Positions 32,970 to 41,875 are shown, counted from the first letter of the stretch. The stretch is 64,000 bases of DNA from Myxococcaceae bacterium (GCA_004297725.1 SCUS01000157.1:18490-82489); one strand, 5' to 3'. Notes: generated by a model not told the origin, from the sequence alone. Program-made: numbers and translations.

Positions 32970-34061
32970 GTGCTACCAACGGCGGCCGTGTGGACCGACG
33001 CGATCGAGCTGGGCGTGAGCTGCTTCCTGTCGCTTCGCGGCAGGGACGACGACGAGATCTACGACCGCCTCGACGCGCTCGGCGTGGAGCCGTGGCTCTC
33101 CTCGCGGCTGGTCGTGTGGCTGCCGGTCGCGTTCGGCCGACAGCTCCTGCGCGGGGCGGCCTTCCCAGATCACTACGTGAGCGGTGCCGTGACGCTGCGC
33201 ATGGCGGATGACCCGATCTACCGCGCCTCGGTCGAGCGCGCCGGGCGCATGACCCGGAACGAGGCCTACGCCATCGCGGAGCGGAGCTGCGAGGTGAACG
33301 CCATCAACCAGCTCCTGAGCAGTCCCGGGGCAACGCTGGCCGAGCTGCGGCTCACCGAGATCGCGCTCGCGAGCCCGCTCCTTCCAATGGGCGAGGGCGA
33401 CGGCGGCGTGCTCGAACCCCGCCGGGTGCTTCGGGGCTTCCTCGAAGGGCACGACCTCGCGCCGTCGCCGGGGGAAGGCACCGCCGTGCGCGTCGGCGAC
33501 GTGGAGTTCGATGCCCACGTGTACATCCCGTGGACCGACGGCGTCTTCATGCCCCAGGTCGACTTCGTCGCGAGCAGTCCGCGTGTCGCCACGGGGCGCC
33601 TCTGCGAGAGCTTCGCGGGCATCGGCCGTCCCTACCTCGCGGCGATGTCCGACGCCGTGCGCAAGTTCGAGCGGGCCTCGCTCCACGTGATGATCGCCGC
33701 GCTGCTCGACCCCGGGGCCTGCGCCGATCAGGTGACGTGGGAGGACTGGGCCCACCCGTCGGGGGTCTTCCGCGCGTGCCTCGGCGCGCAGCTGGTGCTC
33801 TACGGCGGCGTGGACCGCGCGCCCATGGGCGACCTCCTCGACGCGCTCCGCGACGCCCTCGCCCGGGAGGACCTCACCCGGCAGATCCACGGGCTTCGGG
33901 TGTACGTCGCGCGAGTCGGCGAGCGGGTGCTCTCCAACGAGGTGCTGCTCGACGGCGAGCCCTGGGCGGCCGGCGAGGCGCTCTGCCGGGCGCACACGTG
34001 GCCCTCGTCGGAGCGGCTCTGGGGCACGCGTCTCTTCGTCGCGCTCGTCCCGGCGGCGTGA
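32970..34061 (+). CDS. Hypothetical 363-residue soluble protein
   Basis: GTG start at 32970 (another GTG at 32988). Begins MLPTAAVWTDAIELGVSCFL. It appears to have two parts: an N-terminal helical domain with LPVAFGRQLLRGAAFPDHYV to about residue 120, and a C-terminal alpha/beta part with VEFDAHVYIPWTDGVFMPQV. No signal peptide, no membrane helix. I cannot assign a family. It is divergent from the PARG-like gene with about 100 bp between them. Confidence 0.7.
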   Translation: MLPTAAVWTDAIELGVSCFLSLRGRDDDEIYDRLDALGVEPWLSSRLVVWLPVAFGRQLLRGAAFPDHYVSGAVTLRMADDPIYRASVERAGRMTRNEAYAIAERSCEVNAINQLLSSPGATLAELRLTEIALASPLLPMGEGDGGVLEPRRVLRGFLEGHDLAPSPGEGTAVRVGDVEFDAHVYIPWTDGVFMPQVDFVASSPRVATGRLCESFAGIGRPYLAAMSDAVRKFERASLHVMIAALLDPGACADQVTWEDWAHPSGVFRACLGAQLVLYGGVDRAPMGDLLDALRDALAREDLTRQIHGLRVYVARVGERVLSNEVLLDGEPWAAGEALCRAHTWPSSERLWGTRLFVALVPAA

Positions 34062-34107
34062 CGGCGCGTCGCTCTCGCCGAGTCCTCGCGGCCGGTCGCG
34101 CGCTGCG

Positions 34108-34188
34108 ATGGAGCACCTCGACGGCCAGCGCCTCGACGGGTTTGTGAAGGCTCGCGGACCGATGCCGTGGGACGTCGCGCGCCTGCCG
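34108..34188 (+). pseudogene. Fragment of a Ser/Thr protein kinase domain
   Basis: The frame from ATG 34108 reads MEHLDGQRLDGFVKARGPMP, then WDVARL. This matches the hinge and following helix of PknB-type kinases (compare MEYLEGEGLDALLERDGALE in the intact kinase at 14516). Nothing before or after it continues the domain. It looks like a small relic of a lost kinase gene; 27 residues make this tentative. Confidence 0.35.
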
Positions 34189-34205
34189 CCGCTGCGCTCT
34201 GCCCC

Positions 34206-34490
34206 TCAGCGACAGATCGGTCCGCTCGCGCCCGGTGCGCCACAGAGGAGGCCCACGCGGCAGCGCAGTTCCCCGGGGACGCGGCAGCACGGCTGACCCG
34301 AGGCCCCGCAGGTCGAGGGCGCATCGGCGTTCACCTCGGCCGGGTCCTGTGCGTCGCGAGGCTCCGGGACGTCCGCCGCCGCGGTCGCGTCTGAGTCCGA
34401 GGGGACATCGGACTCCACCGGGACGAGCTGTATCGCACGCGCCCCGCACCCCGTCGCGGCGAACACCCAGAGCAACAGGACCCACTTCAT
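34206..34490 (-). CDS. Small Cys-rich lipoprotein
   Basis: A 94-residue protein: signal peptide with lipobox ATGC, an Asp/Pro/Val-rich linker (SDVPSDSDATAAADVPEPRD), and a short Cys-rich end (CGASGQPCCRVPGELRCRVG, ending GPICR). It resembles one repeat of the Cys-rich units seen in the 49156 product. Function unknown. Confidence 0.68.
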   Translation of the reverse strand: MKWVLLLWVFAATGCGARAIQLVPVESDVPSDSDATAAADVPEPRDAQDPAEVNADAPSTCGASGQPCCRVPGELRCRVGLLCGAPGASGPICR

Positions 34491-34590
34491 TCCCGAAGGC
34501 TACACGGGCAGGCGGAGCCAAAGCCCGCCCGCGGCGTGTAGGTGTTCTTGCTGGGAGCTGCTTCGTCGAGACCCCTACGAGGCCTTCTCG

Positions 34591-34719
34591 CTACCGGCGT
34601 GGAGACCGTCCATCTGCCCGGCCCAGTCGAGTGAGGCGCGCGGTCTGCGCAAGCGCCGAAGCCCTGGTGGTGAGCAGCGAGGCCATGAGCAGGGCGACGA
34701 CGACGGGGTGCTTCGACAT
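34591..34719 (-). pseudogene. Truncated copy of the 20723 secreted-protein gene
   Basis: The first 30 codons (MSKHPVVVALLMASLL, then TTRASALAQTARLT) match the signal peptide and start of the 20723 gene closely at both protein and DNA level. The frame then diverges and stops after 12 unrelated codons. It is a 5' relic left by a partial duplication. Confidence 0.65.
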
Positions 34720-34732
34720 GCGAGGACTCCCG

Positions 34733-35377
34733 CTAACGGAGCCTGAACGGGAACCCGACTGAGAATGCGGGCTGACGGAAGGGCGGCAGCGTCGCCGAGC
34801 GGGCCACTCCCGTGGCGCAAGCGGCGACTTCAGCGGGGGTGCGTCGGCCCCTCACCCGGGCGCCCTCGACGTTCCCGGTGTGGCTGAAGGTCACGAGCAT
34901 CCTGACCGTCGCGCCGCTCCCGTCCCCGCAGTCCCTCACACGCTCTACGAGCGCACGCATCGAAGCCGCCACGTCGGCCCGCGATGGCATCTCGGGAGAC
35001 GGCGAGCCGGAGTGGAACCCACCGTCGCGCGCCGCCGGACGCGGGACCCAGGGCCGTCGCGGGCATCGGGGATCCTCATTGGTGAAGTCCATGTCGGCGA
35101 CCGCCTCGTCATCGCAATCGGGCTCCGCCTCCAGAGAGTCCGGCGGAGGCGGCCCTGCATCCCCTGGAAGTGGGGAGAGCGCAGCGTATATCCCTCGGAG
35201 TGGTCGATCGGCCGTCAACCCGGCATCGCGAGCGAATTGCGGCACGATCCCCGAGAACGCATCGCCGACGACCTCCTCCTCCGGTTCGGCGTTGGACGTT
35301 GGACGCGACGATGTCGCGGGCACACGCGGCTGAGATGCACACGCGGCGACCACGACCAGGGAGAGGACGAGCCTCAT
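34733..35377 (-). CDS. Lipoprotein with AgmX/TonB-like C-terminal domain
   Basis: A 214-residue protein. The signal ends in a VAAC lipobox. A low-complexity Pro/Asp/Glu region follows. The C-terminal 85 residues (RADVAASMRALVERVRDCGD, then ATVRMLVTFSHTGNVEGARV, ending FSVGFPFRLR) match the AgmX/PglI and TonB-type C-terminal fold common in myxobacterial envelope proteins. The role is unknown. The upstream minus-strand ORF overlaps its first 269 bp. Confidence 0.72.
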   Translation of the reverse strand: MRLVLSLVVVAACASQPRVPATSSRPTSNAEPEEEVVGDAFSGIVPQFARDAGLTADRPLRGIYAALSPLPGDAGPPPPDSLEAEPDCDDEAVADMDFTNEDPRCPRRPWVPRPAARDGGFHSGSPSPEMPSRADVAASMRALVERVRDCGDGSGATVRMLVTFSHTGNVEGARVRGRRTPAEVAACATGVARSATLPPFRQPAFSVGFPFRLR

Positions 35378-35996
35378 CCCTCGCTTGTCGCGCAGGCCAG
35401 GGCCGCTGTCGAGCGACGGAGGGCGGCTCGCGGCTCGCGCGGCACTCCACGCGGAACGTGCCTGCGTCGCCGAGCGAGCCCACGAAGCGGTCGCCCGGTC
35501 GAGCCGAGAGCGTCATCGTGACGCCGTCAATGCCCTCGGCGCCCATGCCACCTCGGTTGAGGGTGACCGCGCGAACGCACATCTCGCCGCGCGCCCACTC
35601 GACCTCATAGCGGGTCGGAGACGCAAAGCCCGGCGACTCCAACAGGCCATCCTCGACGGTGGCGGGCCCGAAGTCGGAGTCGAGGCGACCGAACCAGAAC
35701 GTGATCGCGTCCGGGTCGCTGCCCGGCGCCCCGAGGGAGCACGCCCGGGGCGGGGTCAGCGGGATCCGCGGCAGCCTTCGGGGCGGCGATCCATCGAAGG
35801 GATGGAACCACGACGGCGCCACGGGGTCGTCCCGCCAGAGGACGATGCCGAGGCTGCATCCCCAGCGGCTCATGGCGACCTGGAACAACGGGTCGGCGAT
35901 GAGGCCGCGGTGTTGTCGCACGGCCCCATCGGGGCCGACCTCCAGCGCGGCGACGAGGGTGCGGCCCTCGCTGTAGATCCATTGCAGCACCGCCAC
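35109..35996 (-). CDS. Hypothetical protein, probably frameshifted at its end
   Basis: ATG 35996 (MAVLQWIYSEGRTLVAALEV). The first 190 residues look like a genuine soluble protein; the remainder is Arg/Ser-rich and is antisense-frame reading of the next gene, overlapping it by 269 bp. In another frame the sequence near 35377 ends exactly at a TGA overlapping the next ATG (GGATGAGG), the normal coupled junction. I infer a frameshift at about 35400-35450 and a true length of about 206 residues. No family recognised. A low-GC stretch (36000-36116) upstream is the likely promoter of the pair. Confidence 0.5.
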   Translation of the reverse strand: MAVLQWIYSEGRTLVAALEVGPDGAVRQHRGLIADPLFQVAMSRWGCSLGIVLWRDDPVAPSWFHPFDGSPPRRLPRIPLTPPRACSLGAPGSDPDAITFWFGRLDSDFGPATVEDGLLESPGFASPTRYEVEWARGEMCVRAVTLNRGGMGAEGIDGVTMTLSARPGDRFVGSLGDAGTFRVECRASREPPSVARQRPWPARQARDEARPLPGRGRRVCISAACARDIVASNVQRRTGGGGRRRCVLGDRAAIRSRCRVDGRSTTPRDIRCALPTSRGCRAASAGLSGGGARLR

Positions 35997-36116
35997 GCCG
36001 CCAGAATCGGCGGGAAGTATCCGCTTTATCGACGGCTGTCGAGAATGGAGATTGCTTGTTGTGAGTGTATGTCAGAGCGAAGATGATCGCGACAATTGCT
36101 ATCGGCTATCATCCAC

Positions 36117-38087
36117 TCAAGGCGTCCATACACAACGGAAGCCGTAGGCCGCGCTCCTCGCCGTGGGCACGTCGCTGCCCCGCGAGGTCGTCGTGAAGGC
36201 GCTGGGGTTGGACTCTCGCCACGAGCCGCCCCGCAGCACACGTTGCGTCCCCGACGACGGCCCGCGCGGGTCGGTCTGATCGCCAGATGGGTAACCTCCG
36301 TGCCAGTCGCTCACCCACTCGGCGAGGTTGCCCGCCATGTGGAATGCGTGGAATCCAGACGCGCCCGCCGTGAACTCGCGCCAGTCGCAGGAACCAGCCG
36401 CCCCTCGATTCCAGCAGAGTCGCTGCGGCGTGTCCGCGATGGATGGAGGCGTGTTGCCCCACGGGTACGTTCGTCCATCGGTCCCGCGTGCCGCGTACTC
36501 CCACTCCGCCTCAGTCGGGAGTCGGATGCCCTGCGTGCGGCAGTAGGCATCTGCGGCCGACCACGGAAGGCAGTTCACTGGTTGCCAGTCGTGTCCTTCG
36601 ATCGGCCAGTTCATCACCGACGCGGGACAGTCCACGCTCGGGGTCGGGGCCACACAACCTGGGTCGCGGCAGTTGCTGTACTCAACCGCCGTGACTTCGT
36701 GATCCATGATGCACGATGGGCGGGTGAACGTGACGCGATGGACGGGTCCAGCGTCACCGCCGCCCATCATAAACGAACCTGCGGGCAGGAGTCGGTACCC
36801 CTGCGGGCATATGCCATCGCGGCACCCACCGTAGGAACAAGTCGCGTTCTCTGGCGGGCAGACGTGACCGCACCACCCGCAGTTGCGGGTGTCGCTCTCG
36901 GTGTCCACGCACCCCGCGGGGCAGTTCAACCAGATGCGGTAGCCGCCCGCGTCGGGCGGCATGGATGCTGGCGTGCAGCGGTCGGCGACGCAACTGGCGC
37001 CTTGGCAGACAAACCCGGTCGGGCACACTCGCCCGCATCCTCCGCAGTTCGTGCGGTCAGTGGCGGTGTCGATGCACCCGAGCCCCGCGCACCAATCGAG
37101 CGCGCCGCCGCAGGCGACACAGACACCAGCGCGGCACTCCTGACGGTCGGTGCACGCGCGCCCGCACGTTCCGCAGTTCGCGTGATCGGTCGCGCGCTCC
37201 GACTCGCACCCGTTGCTCGGCCGCTCGTCGCAGTCGGCGTGGGCGGCATCACAGGCATACCCACAGCGCCCACCCATGCACGATGCCGTGGCGCCCGTGA
37301 CGGCGGGGCATACTGCGCCGCAGTCTCCGCAATTCATCGGATCGCGGAGTGCCGCCACGCACGCGCCACCGCAGCGCAACTCCAGCGGGCCGCATGTTAC
37401 GGGAGTGTCCACTGCGGGTAGGTCGACCATCCGGGCATCCACGGGAAGCGCGATGTCGATCATCCCCGTATCCCCGGTCATCGTCGCCACGTCTACGCTG
37501 CTATCGGCGATCACGGTCCTATCCATCGCAACCGGCCTGTCTGGCGTTGCCGCATCGATCCGGTCAACGCCAACATCCATTCCCGTTGCCGCATCGGTCC
37601 CGTTGAACGGGCGCACCGTTGCCCGCGTCGCTGGTTCGCAGCGTCCGGTGGCCCCACACCGTTCATCGCTCCCGCAGGTCACGCCCACGCACGCCGACGC
37701 CAGGAGCAGCGGCACCTCCTGCGTCTGCCCGACCGCGAAGCGCACCACCGCGCGTTGCACCACCGCCGCGGTTGCCGCCGTGCACCCGTTGGGAGCGCCG
37801 CACCCGAGGGCTTCGATCCAGACGGGCGTGTCGGTGTCATCGGTCGGGACGATGCCCACCAGCAGCGGGAGCGGGCGCCGCTCGCCACCCGCGCCGAGCG
37901 CCGTTGTGCGGGCGCTGCGCAGCGGGCCGTTGGGTCCGCCACGGCGCACGGTGAGGGTCACGCTCTGGACGGTGCGCCCAGCGCCCCAGGCGACCTCGGA
38001 GTCGACGCGCGCCACCAGCTCCGTGCGCGATTGCTCGCAGCCCGCAGCGAGCACCACCCACCCCACCGCAGCCACCGCCCGTCGCAT
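36117..38087 (-). CDS. Cys-rich lipoprotein with C-terminal FGE-sulfatase domain
   Basis: A 656-residue protein. Signal with lipobox AAGC; an N-terminal beta domain (to about 150); an Asp/Val linker; then five or six Cys units of the type NCGDCGAVCP, NCGTCGRACT, NCGGCGRVCP, NCGWCGHVCP; and finally a formylglycine-generating-enzyme (SUMF1/FGE) fold from about residue 420 (LLPAGSFMMGG, LPTEAEWEYAARGTDGRTYP, MAGNLAEWVSDW, RVLRGGSW, YGFRC). True FGE oxidises a sulfatase Cys in the cytoplasm or ER; in an exported lipoprotein the domain is more likely a binding fold. The two catalytic Cys of aerobic FGE are not clearly present. Confidence 0.85.
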   Translation of the reverse strand: MRRAVAAVGWVVLAAGCEQSRTELVARVDSEVAWGAGRTVQSVTLTVRRGGPNGPLRSARTTALGAGGERRPLPLLVGIVPTDDTDTPVWIEALGCGAPNGCTAATAAVVQRAVVRFAVGQTQEVPLLLASACVGVTCGSDERCGATGRCEPATRATVRPFNGTDAATGMDVGVDRIDAATPDRPVAMDRTVIADSSVDVATMTGDTGMIDIALPVDARMVDLPAVDTPVTCGPLELRCGGACVAALRDPMNCGDCGAVCPAVTGATASCMGGRCGYACDAAHADCDERPSNGCESERATDHANCGTCGRACTDRQECRAGVCVACGGALDWCAGLGCIDTATDRTNCGGCGRVCPTGFVCQGASCVADRCTPASMPPDAGGYRIWLNCPAGCVDTESDTRNCGWCGHVCPPENATCSYGGCRDGICPQGYRLLPAGSFMMGGGDAGPVHRVTFTRPSCIMDHEVTAVEYSNCRDPGCVAPTPSVDCPASVMNWPIEGHDWQPVNCLPWSAADAYCRTQGIRLPTEAEWEYAARGTDGRTYPWGNTPPSIADTPQRLCWNRGAAGSCDWREFTAGASGFHAFHMAGNLAEWVSDWHGGYPSGDQTDPRGPSSGTQRVLRGGSWRESNPSAFTTTSRGSDVPTARSAAYGFRCVWTP

Positions 38088-38517
38088 CAGCGCACGCTAC
38101 CAGAGCACGAGCGCAAGTCGGATCTCCGCGCGTCAGCCGTCGCCTCGCCGTTGCGCTTCGGGCCGGCGGCGTGCTGCGCCGGAGGTACAGATCGACCCGG
38201 TCGGTGGCTCGTGCGGGCGGACATTGCGCCCCGTCTCCGCGCGCCCCGCGACGGACGCGTCTTCGTCATCTCCACCGACGGAGCGGGCCGCACCGACGCC
38301 CCGAGGCGGCGGCGGTCGATCGGAGGGCTCTCATCGGCCGGTGAGGATCCACGAGACGAGCGAAGGGCCGGGCGTGCTCACGACCTGGGGAAGCCGCGCG
38401 CCCGCGCGACGCGAGTCAACGTCGGCCCCATCGACCCGCGCTCCACCGGAGTCGGCTCATGGCTCCGCAGGTGCCCTTCGAACGGAGCTGCCCTACGATC
38501 GCCGCGGAGGTGAGGGC
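38088..38517. other. 430-bp divergent intergenic region
   Basis: This lies between the FGE lipoprotein gene (minus) and the 38518 gene (plus). It should hold both promoters. I see no convincing ORF: frames crossing it are Arg/Ser-rich. No repeat or hairpin stands out. Confidence 0.4.
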
Positions 38518-39456
38518 ATGTTCGGAGTGGGGCTCCCTGAGATTCTGCTGATGCTGACCGTCGGTGCCGCGATCTTTCTGGCGGAGCCCCTCGCGGAACT
38601 CGCACGGCGCTTCGGGTGGACCGGCCTCCACGAGGAGGGCCACCGCGAAGACATCGCGGAGTCGCGGAGGGGACCGTACCGCGCCGCGAAGGCTCCCCCG
38701 CCCGATCCCCTGGCCGCGGAGCTCGCGCGACTGCGACGCTCGCTGCTCATCACGCGAGTCGTCGCCATCGCTGCAGGGCTCACGCTGTTCGGCGTCGGCC
38801 GCTCCTTCGCGGCGCCCCTGGACGACGCCCCGCCGCGTCCTCGCCCCGTGCGTCCGCCTCCGCCGAGGGTGGTTCCGCCGTCCCCCGCGCCTGCGAGCCC
38901 GGCGGGGCTGCCGTTCGACCCCGTCGAGAACCCGACCGCGACCCTCGGCGAGCGCTTCGCCTACCCGCACGGTCTGAGCGGCTACCAGGTGCCCATGCGC
39001 TTCGACCTCCCCGCGGCGGATTCCACGACCGCCGCCGGGCCGCTCGTCTCCGCGAAGCTCGAGCTCGATGTCGAGCTGCGCATCATCCCTGCGCAAGTGC
39101 AGGGCACCGAAGGCATCTGGATCGACGGCGTGCTCTCGGGGACGACGTGGCCCCCGTTCCGGGTCCCTGCGTTCATCTCCCGCGACCTCTCCGGGCGCAA
39201 CGTGGCCTTCACCGAAGCGGTCACCCGCTGCTGCCGTGAGCAGCGCGGGCACCTCTCGCTGCCCCTCGGCGTGCTGCTCGAAGGATCGGGCCGGACGGTC
39301 GAGTCCGTCCTCGCGGACGGGCGCCTCGACGTCGACATCGCCGACGACGTCGAGGTGTACCGCGCCGAGCTGGTACTCTGCCGGCGAGCCCAGGCCCAGC
39401 GGGGTGCGCCCCAGTGCACGGCCGTGTCAGCGCGCCCTCTCGCTTCGGGACGATAG
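38518..39456 (+). CDS. Membrane protein with TatB-like N-terminus
   Basis: A 312-residue protein; ATG after GAGGTGAG. The first 34 residues (MFGVGLPEILLMLTVGAAIF, then LAEPLAELARRFG) are strikingly like TatA/TatB (MFG-x-G-x-PE-hydrophobic-ELAR), although the FGP hinge is replaced by AEP. After a charged stretch comes a second hydrophobic segment (TRVVAIAAGLTLFGVGRSFA, about 82-101), a Pro-rich linker and a beta-rich C-terminal domain with CC at residue about 240. The C-terminal part is not found in Tat proteins. Function unknown; a true Tat role is doubtful. Confidence 0.65.
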   Translation: MFGVGLPEILLMLTVGAAIFLAEPLAELARRFGWTGLHEEGHREDIAESRRGPYRAAKAPPPDPLAAELARLRRSLLITRVVAIAAGLTLFGVGRSFAAPLDDAPPRPRPVRPPPPRVVPPSPAPASPAGLPFDPVENPTATLGERFAYPHGLSGYQVPMRFDLPAADSTTAAGPLVSAKLELDVELRIIPAQVQGTEGIWIDGVLSGTTWPPFRVPAFISRDLSGRNVAFTEAVTRCCREQRGHLSLPLGVLLEGSGRTVESVLADGRLDVDIADDVEVYRAELVLCRRAQAQRGAPQCTAVSARPLASGR

Positions 39457-39535
39457 TCGCTTACGACATGGGGAGATCCGCGGCTCACGCGCAAGGGCTC
39501 CCCCCCGGAGCCGTCGCGAGACGCCGGGCGCAAGC

Positions 39536-40873
39536 TCACCCGGCCGGATACCGCAGGGTGTATTCGCCGCGGTTCCCCCACGGGCCGTGCGCCATGACCC
39601 GGACCGTGTATCGCCCCGCGTGCGGCGCGCGAACCGTCACACGGCTGGCGAGCCCTCCCCCGCTGTCGTCGTCGTCCGCGAGCACTCGCTCTCCGTCGAG
39701 CACCCGCAGCTGCACGTCGAGCGCGTGGCAGAGGTAGCCCGTCGTCCTCCCTCCGCGCAGGTCGAGCGTGACGGCCTGCCCCTGCGCGAGGTCGATCGCG
39801 TAGTCGTCGAAGCGCGAGCCGTCGCGCATCAGGGCGTCGCTGGCCGTGAGGGCGCCGCGCGTGACGCTCCCCGGGGCGACGACGATCGCCGCCGGCGGCG
39901 GGGCCGCGGCGGGGGTCTTGGGGTCGGGGTCGGGCTCGCGGCGAGGCAGCTCGAGCCCCAGCAGCACCTTGTCGAGATACGCGTTGCCCATGCAGATGTG
40001 CTCGCAGTTGACCATCGCGAACACGGCGCGATGCGTTCGGATGGCCTCGGTCATCGCCCCGTCGGGCTGCACCGCGAGCTGCTCTCGCAGCGCCGGGCGG
40101 AGCATCGCCGCGAGCCGCGTCGCCGACGGCGAGGTGTAGTGCGAGCCGCCGTGGATGCAGACGAGGCGTCGAGGGTGCGCCGCGTCCCCGCCGCGCATCC
40201 AGCGGGCGTAGATCGACTCGGCGCCGTAGATCGAGTCGAAGAGCACGACGTTGCGCACCCGGCCGTCGAGGTCGTCGAGGTCGAGGAGGTTGGCGATGGC
40301 GGGACCACCGGCGCTCGACCCCACGAGCGTGATGCTCTCGACGTCGGAGAGCGTGTGAGGGCCACCGAGCCGCGCTGTGAGCGTCTCGCGCAGCAGCTCG
40401 TCGAGGAAGCGCCGCAGTCCGCCGCGGGACTGCAGCCGCCCCAGCCTCGCCCTCCCTCGCCGCTCGTCGCACTGCGGGGCAAGGATGAGCGAGCGCGTCC
40501 CGGCGAGGTCGTGGCGCACCTCCGCGCCCCACCCGATCACCCTCCGCCCGGTGCGAGGGTCGGTCAGCCCGCCGCCCAGCCAGGTCAGCGGCGAGTGCCC
40601 CATGCCGTGGAGCACCACCACGAGGTGCAGCGGCGCGCGGGCGTCGAAGCCGGGAGGCGCGTGCACCACCACGTCGGGCAGCGGCGCGAAGTCGGCGACG
40701 GCCGAGCGCATGCGGAAGCCCTCGCTCCAGGCGGGCGTCGGCGCGGGCGTGACCACCGCCGCGACGGGAGGGGCCGACAGGGACGGGCGGGACGCGCGAG
40801 CCCGGGGAGGCTGCGGCCGAGAGCACGCCGCGAGGAGGAGCGGAACCGCGGCGATCACCCGGGCGAGGCGCAC
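39536..40873 (-). CDS. Lipoprotein alpha/beta-hydrolase with PPC-like tail
   Basis: A 445-residue protein with GTG start; signal with lipobox LAAC. The hydrolase domain has LHLVVVLHGMGHSPLTWLGG (oxyanion-hole HGMG) and the nucleophile elbow LVGSSAGG; LVCIHGGSHYTSPS may supply the catalytic His. The C-terminal 110 residues (DDYAIDLAQGQAVTLDLRGG, then RVTVRAPHAGRYTVRVMAHG) are a pre-peptidase C-terminal-like domain. It is an exported esterase or peptidase-like enzyme; substrate unknown. Confidence 0.75.
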   Translation of the reverse strand: MRLARVIAAVPLLLAACSRPQPPRARASRPSLSAPPVAAVVTPAPTPAWSEGFRMRSAVADFAPLPDVVVHAPPGFDARAPLHLVVVLHGMGHSPLTWLGGGLTDPRTGRRVIGWGAEVRHDLAGTRSLILAPQCDERRGRARLGRLQSRGGLRRFLDELLRETLTARLGGPHTLSDVESITLVGSSAGGPAIANLLDLDDLDGRVRNVVLFDSIYGAESIYARWMRGGDAAHPRRLVCIHGGSHYTSPSATRLAAMLRPALREQLAVQPDGAMTEAIRTHRAVFAMVNCEHICMGNAYLDKVLLGLELPRREPDPDPKTPAAAPPPAAIVVAPGSVTRGALTASDALMRDGSRFDDYAIDLAQGQAVTLDLRGGRTTGYLCHALDVQLRVLDGERVLADDDDSGGGLASRVTVRAPHAGRYTVRVMAHGPWGNRGEYTLRYPAG

Positions 40874-40987
40874 GCGGACGACGCTAGCACCTGCGGCCTC
40901 CAGCAGGCGCGGTCGAGCCCTTCACTCGGAGCCGTCGGACCGTCGCCTCGGACGCGGGCTCGTCGCGCAGCGTGAGGAGAGCTTCGG

Positions 40988-41611
40988 TCAGAGCCGCGCG
41001 ACCAGCGTGAAGCGTTGCACCCGCTGCGCGTCGTCGCCGGCCGTGACCTGCTCGGTGCGCTCGAGCCGCACGTCGCGGAAGTAGACGCTCGCCTGCAGTC
41101 GGACGAGCAGCTCGCCCACGTCGCCCACCGACAAGCCCTCGCCGCGAATCGTCAGCCGGTCGCCCTCCTCCTCCATCGCGGTGAGCCAGAGCCGGTGCGG
41201 GTCCCACGTCGTCGAGAACCGCGCCGCGCCGCCGGCGCCCCGATCGCCCGTGGGCGCCAGCGTGGGCCCGCCACCGCGCGAGAGCACCCGCGACATCTCC
41301 AGCAGCCGCGTCGACGCGTCGACCCGACTCCGCTGCACCCCCGCCACCACCGAAGCCCGCTCGTGCAGAGCGCCCAGCTCGGCGCGCACCGCGGGGTGGT
41401 CCGCCGCGCGCGAGGTGATCGCCCCGATCGCCGCCTGCTGCTCGGCGTTGGCGCCGCCCTGCACCGCGAGCTCGGCCCGAGACGTCGCGTGCGCCACGAG
41501 CAGCGACGCGAGCAGCAGCGCCAGCGAGCCCGCGCTTGCGCCCGCCACCCACGGCGACACCGTCGCTGGACGGCCGCGCTCCACCCTCCCGACCAGATTG
41601 ATCCGTCTCAT
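40988..41611 (-). CDS. PilN-like fimbrial assembly protein (orphan)
   Basis: A 207-residue protein from ATG 41611, chosen for its RBS (GGAGGAG). The short cytoplasmic start MRRINLVGRVERG contains the INLV signature that in PilN binds PilM. One membrane helix (GSLALLLASLLVAHA) follows, then a coiled region (VRAELGALHERASVVAGVQR) and a C-terminal ferredoxin-like domain (RLTIRGEGLSVGDVGELLVR, YFRDVRLERTEQ). This is the PilN layout, but no pilM, pilO, pilP or pilQ lies next to it. It could be a specialised PilN paralogue or part of a degenerate locus. Confidence 0.65.
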   Translation of the reverse strand: MRRINLVGRVERGRPATVSPWVAGASAGSLALLLASLLVAHATSRAELAVQGGANAEQQAAIGAITSRAADHPAVRAELGALHERASVVAGVQRSRVDASTRLLEMSRVLSRGGGPTLAPTGDRGAGGAARFSTTWDPHRLWLTAMEEEGDRLTIRGEGLSVGDVGELLVRLQASVYFRDVRLERTEQVTAGDDAQRVQRFTLVARL

Positions 41612-41875
41612 CGTGTTGATCTCCTCCGCGAAGGTTGACCGGCCCGGACGATCGCCCATCACAGCGCCCGCAGCGCGAAGAGGTCAAGCGCCCCGCCAGC
41701 GACCGTGAAGGCCCTCGGACCGAAGCCCTGGGGGAGCCCAACCCCTGGCGGGTCAGCGCTTCCATCGTTGGCCACGCGGACCGACATGCAGGACTCAAGC
41801 GTCGTGACGTCGCTGGTGCGCATGGTGAGACGTGATCGAGCTCCTCACCGGATGAAGCCGTTGTAGGGTGTTCGG

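Noticed and set aside
36117..38087. Diversity-generating retroelement target (C-type lectin-like fold)
   Set aside because: The FGE-type fold is shared, but no reverse transcriptase or template repeat is visible nearby.
38518..38620. True TatA/TatB gene
   Set aside because: Length, missing FGP hinge, second membrane segment and unrelated C-terminal domain do not fit Tat proteins.
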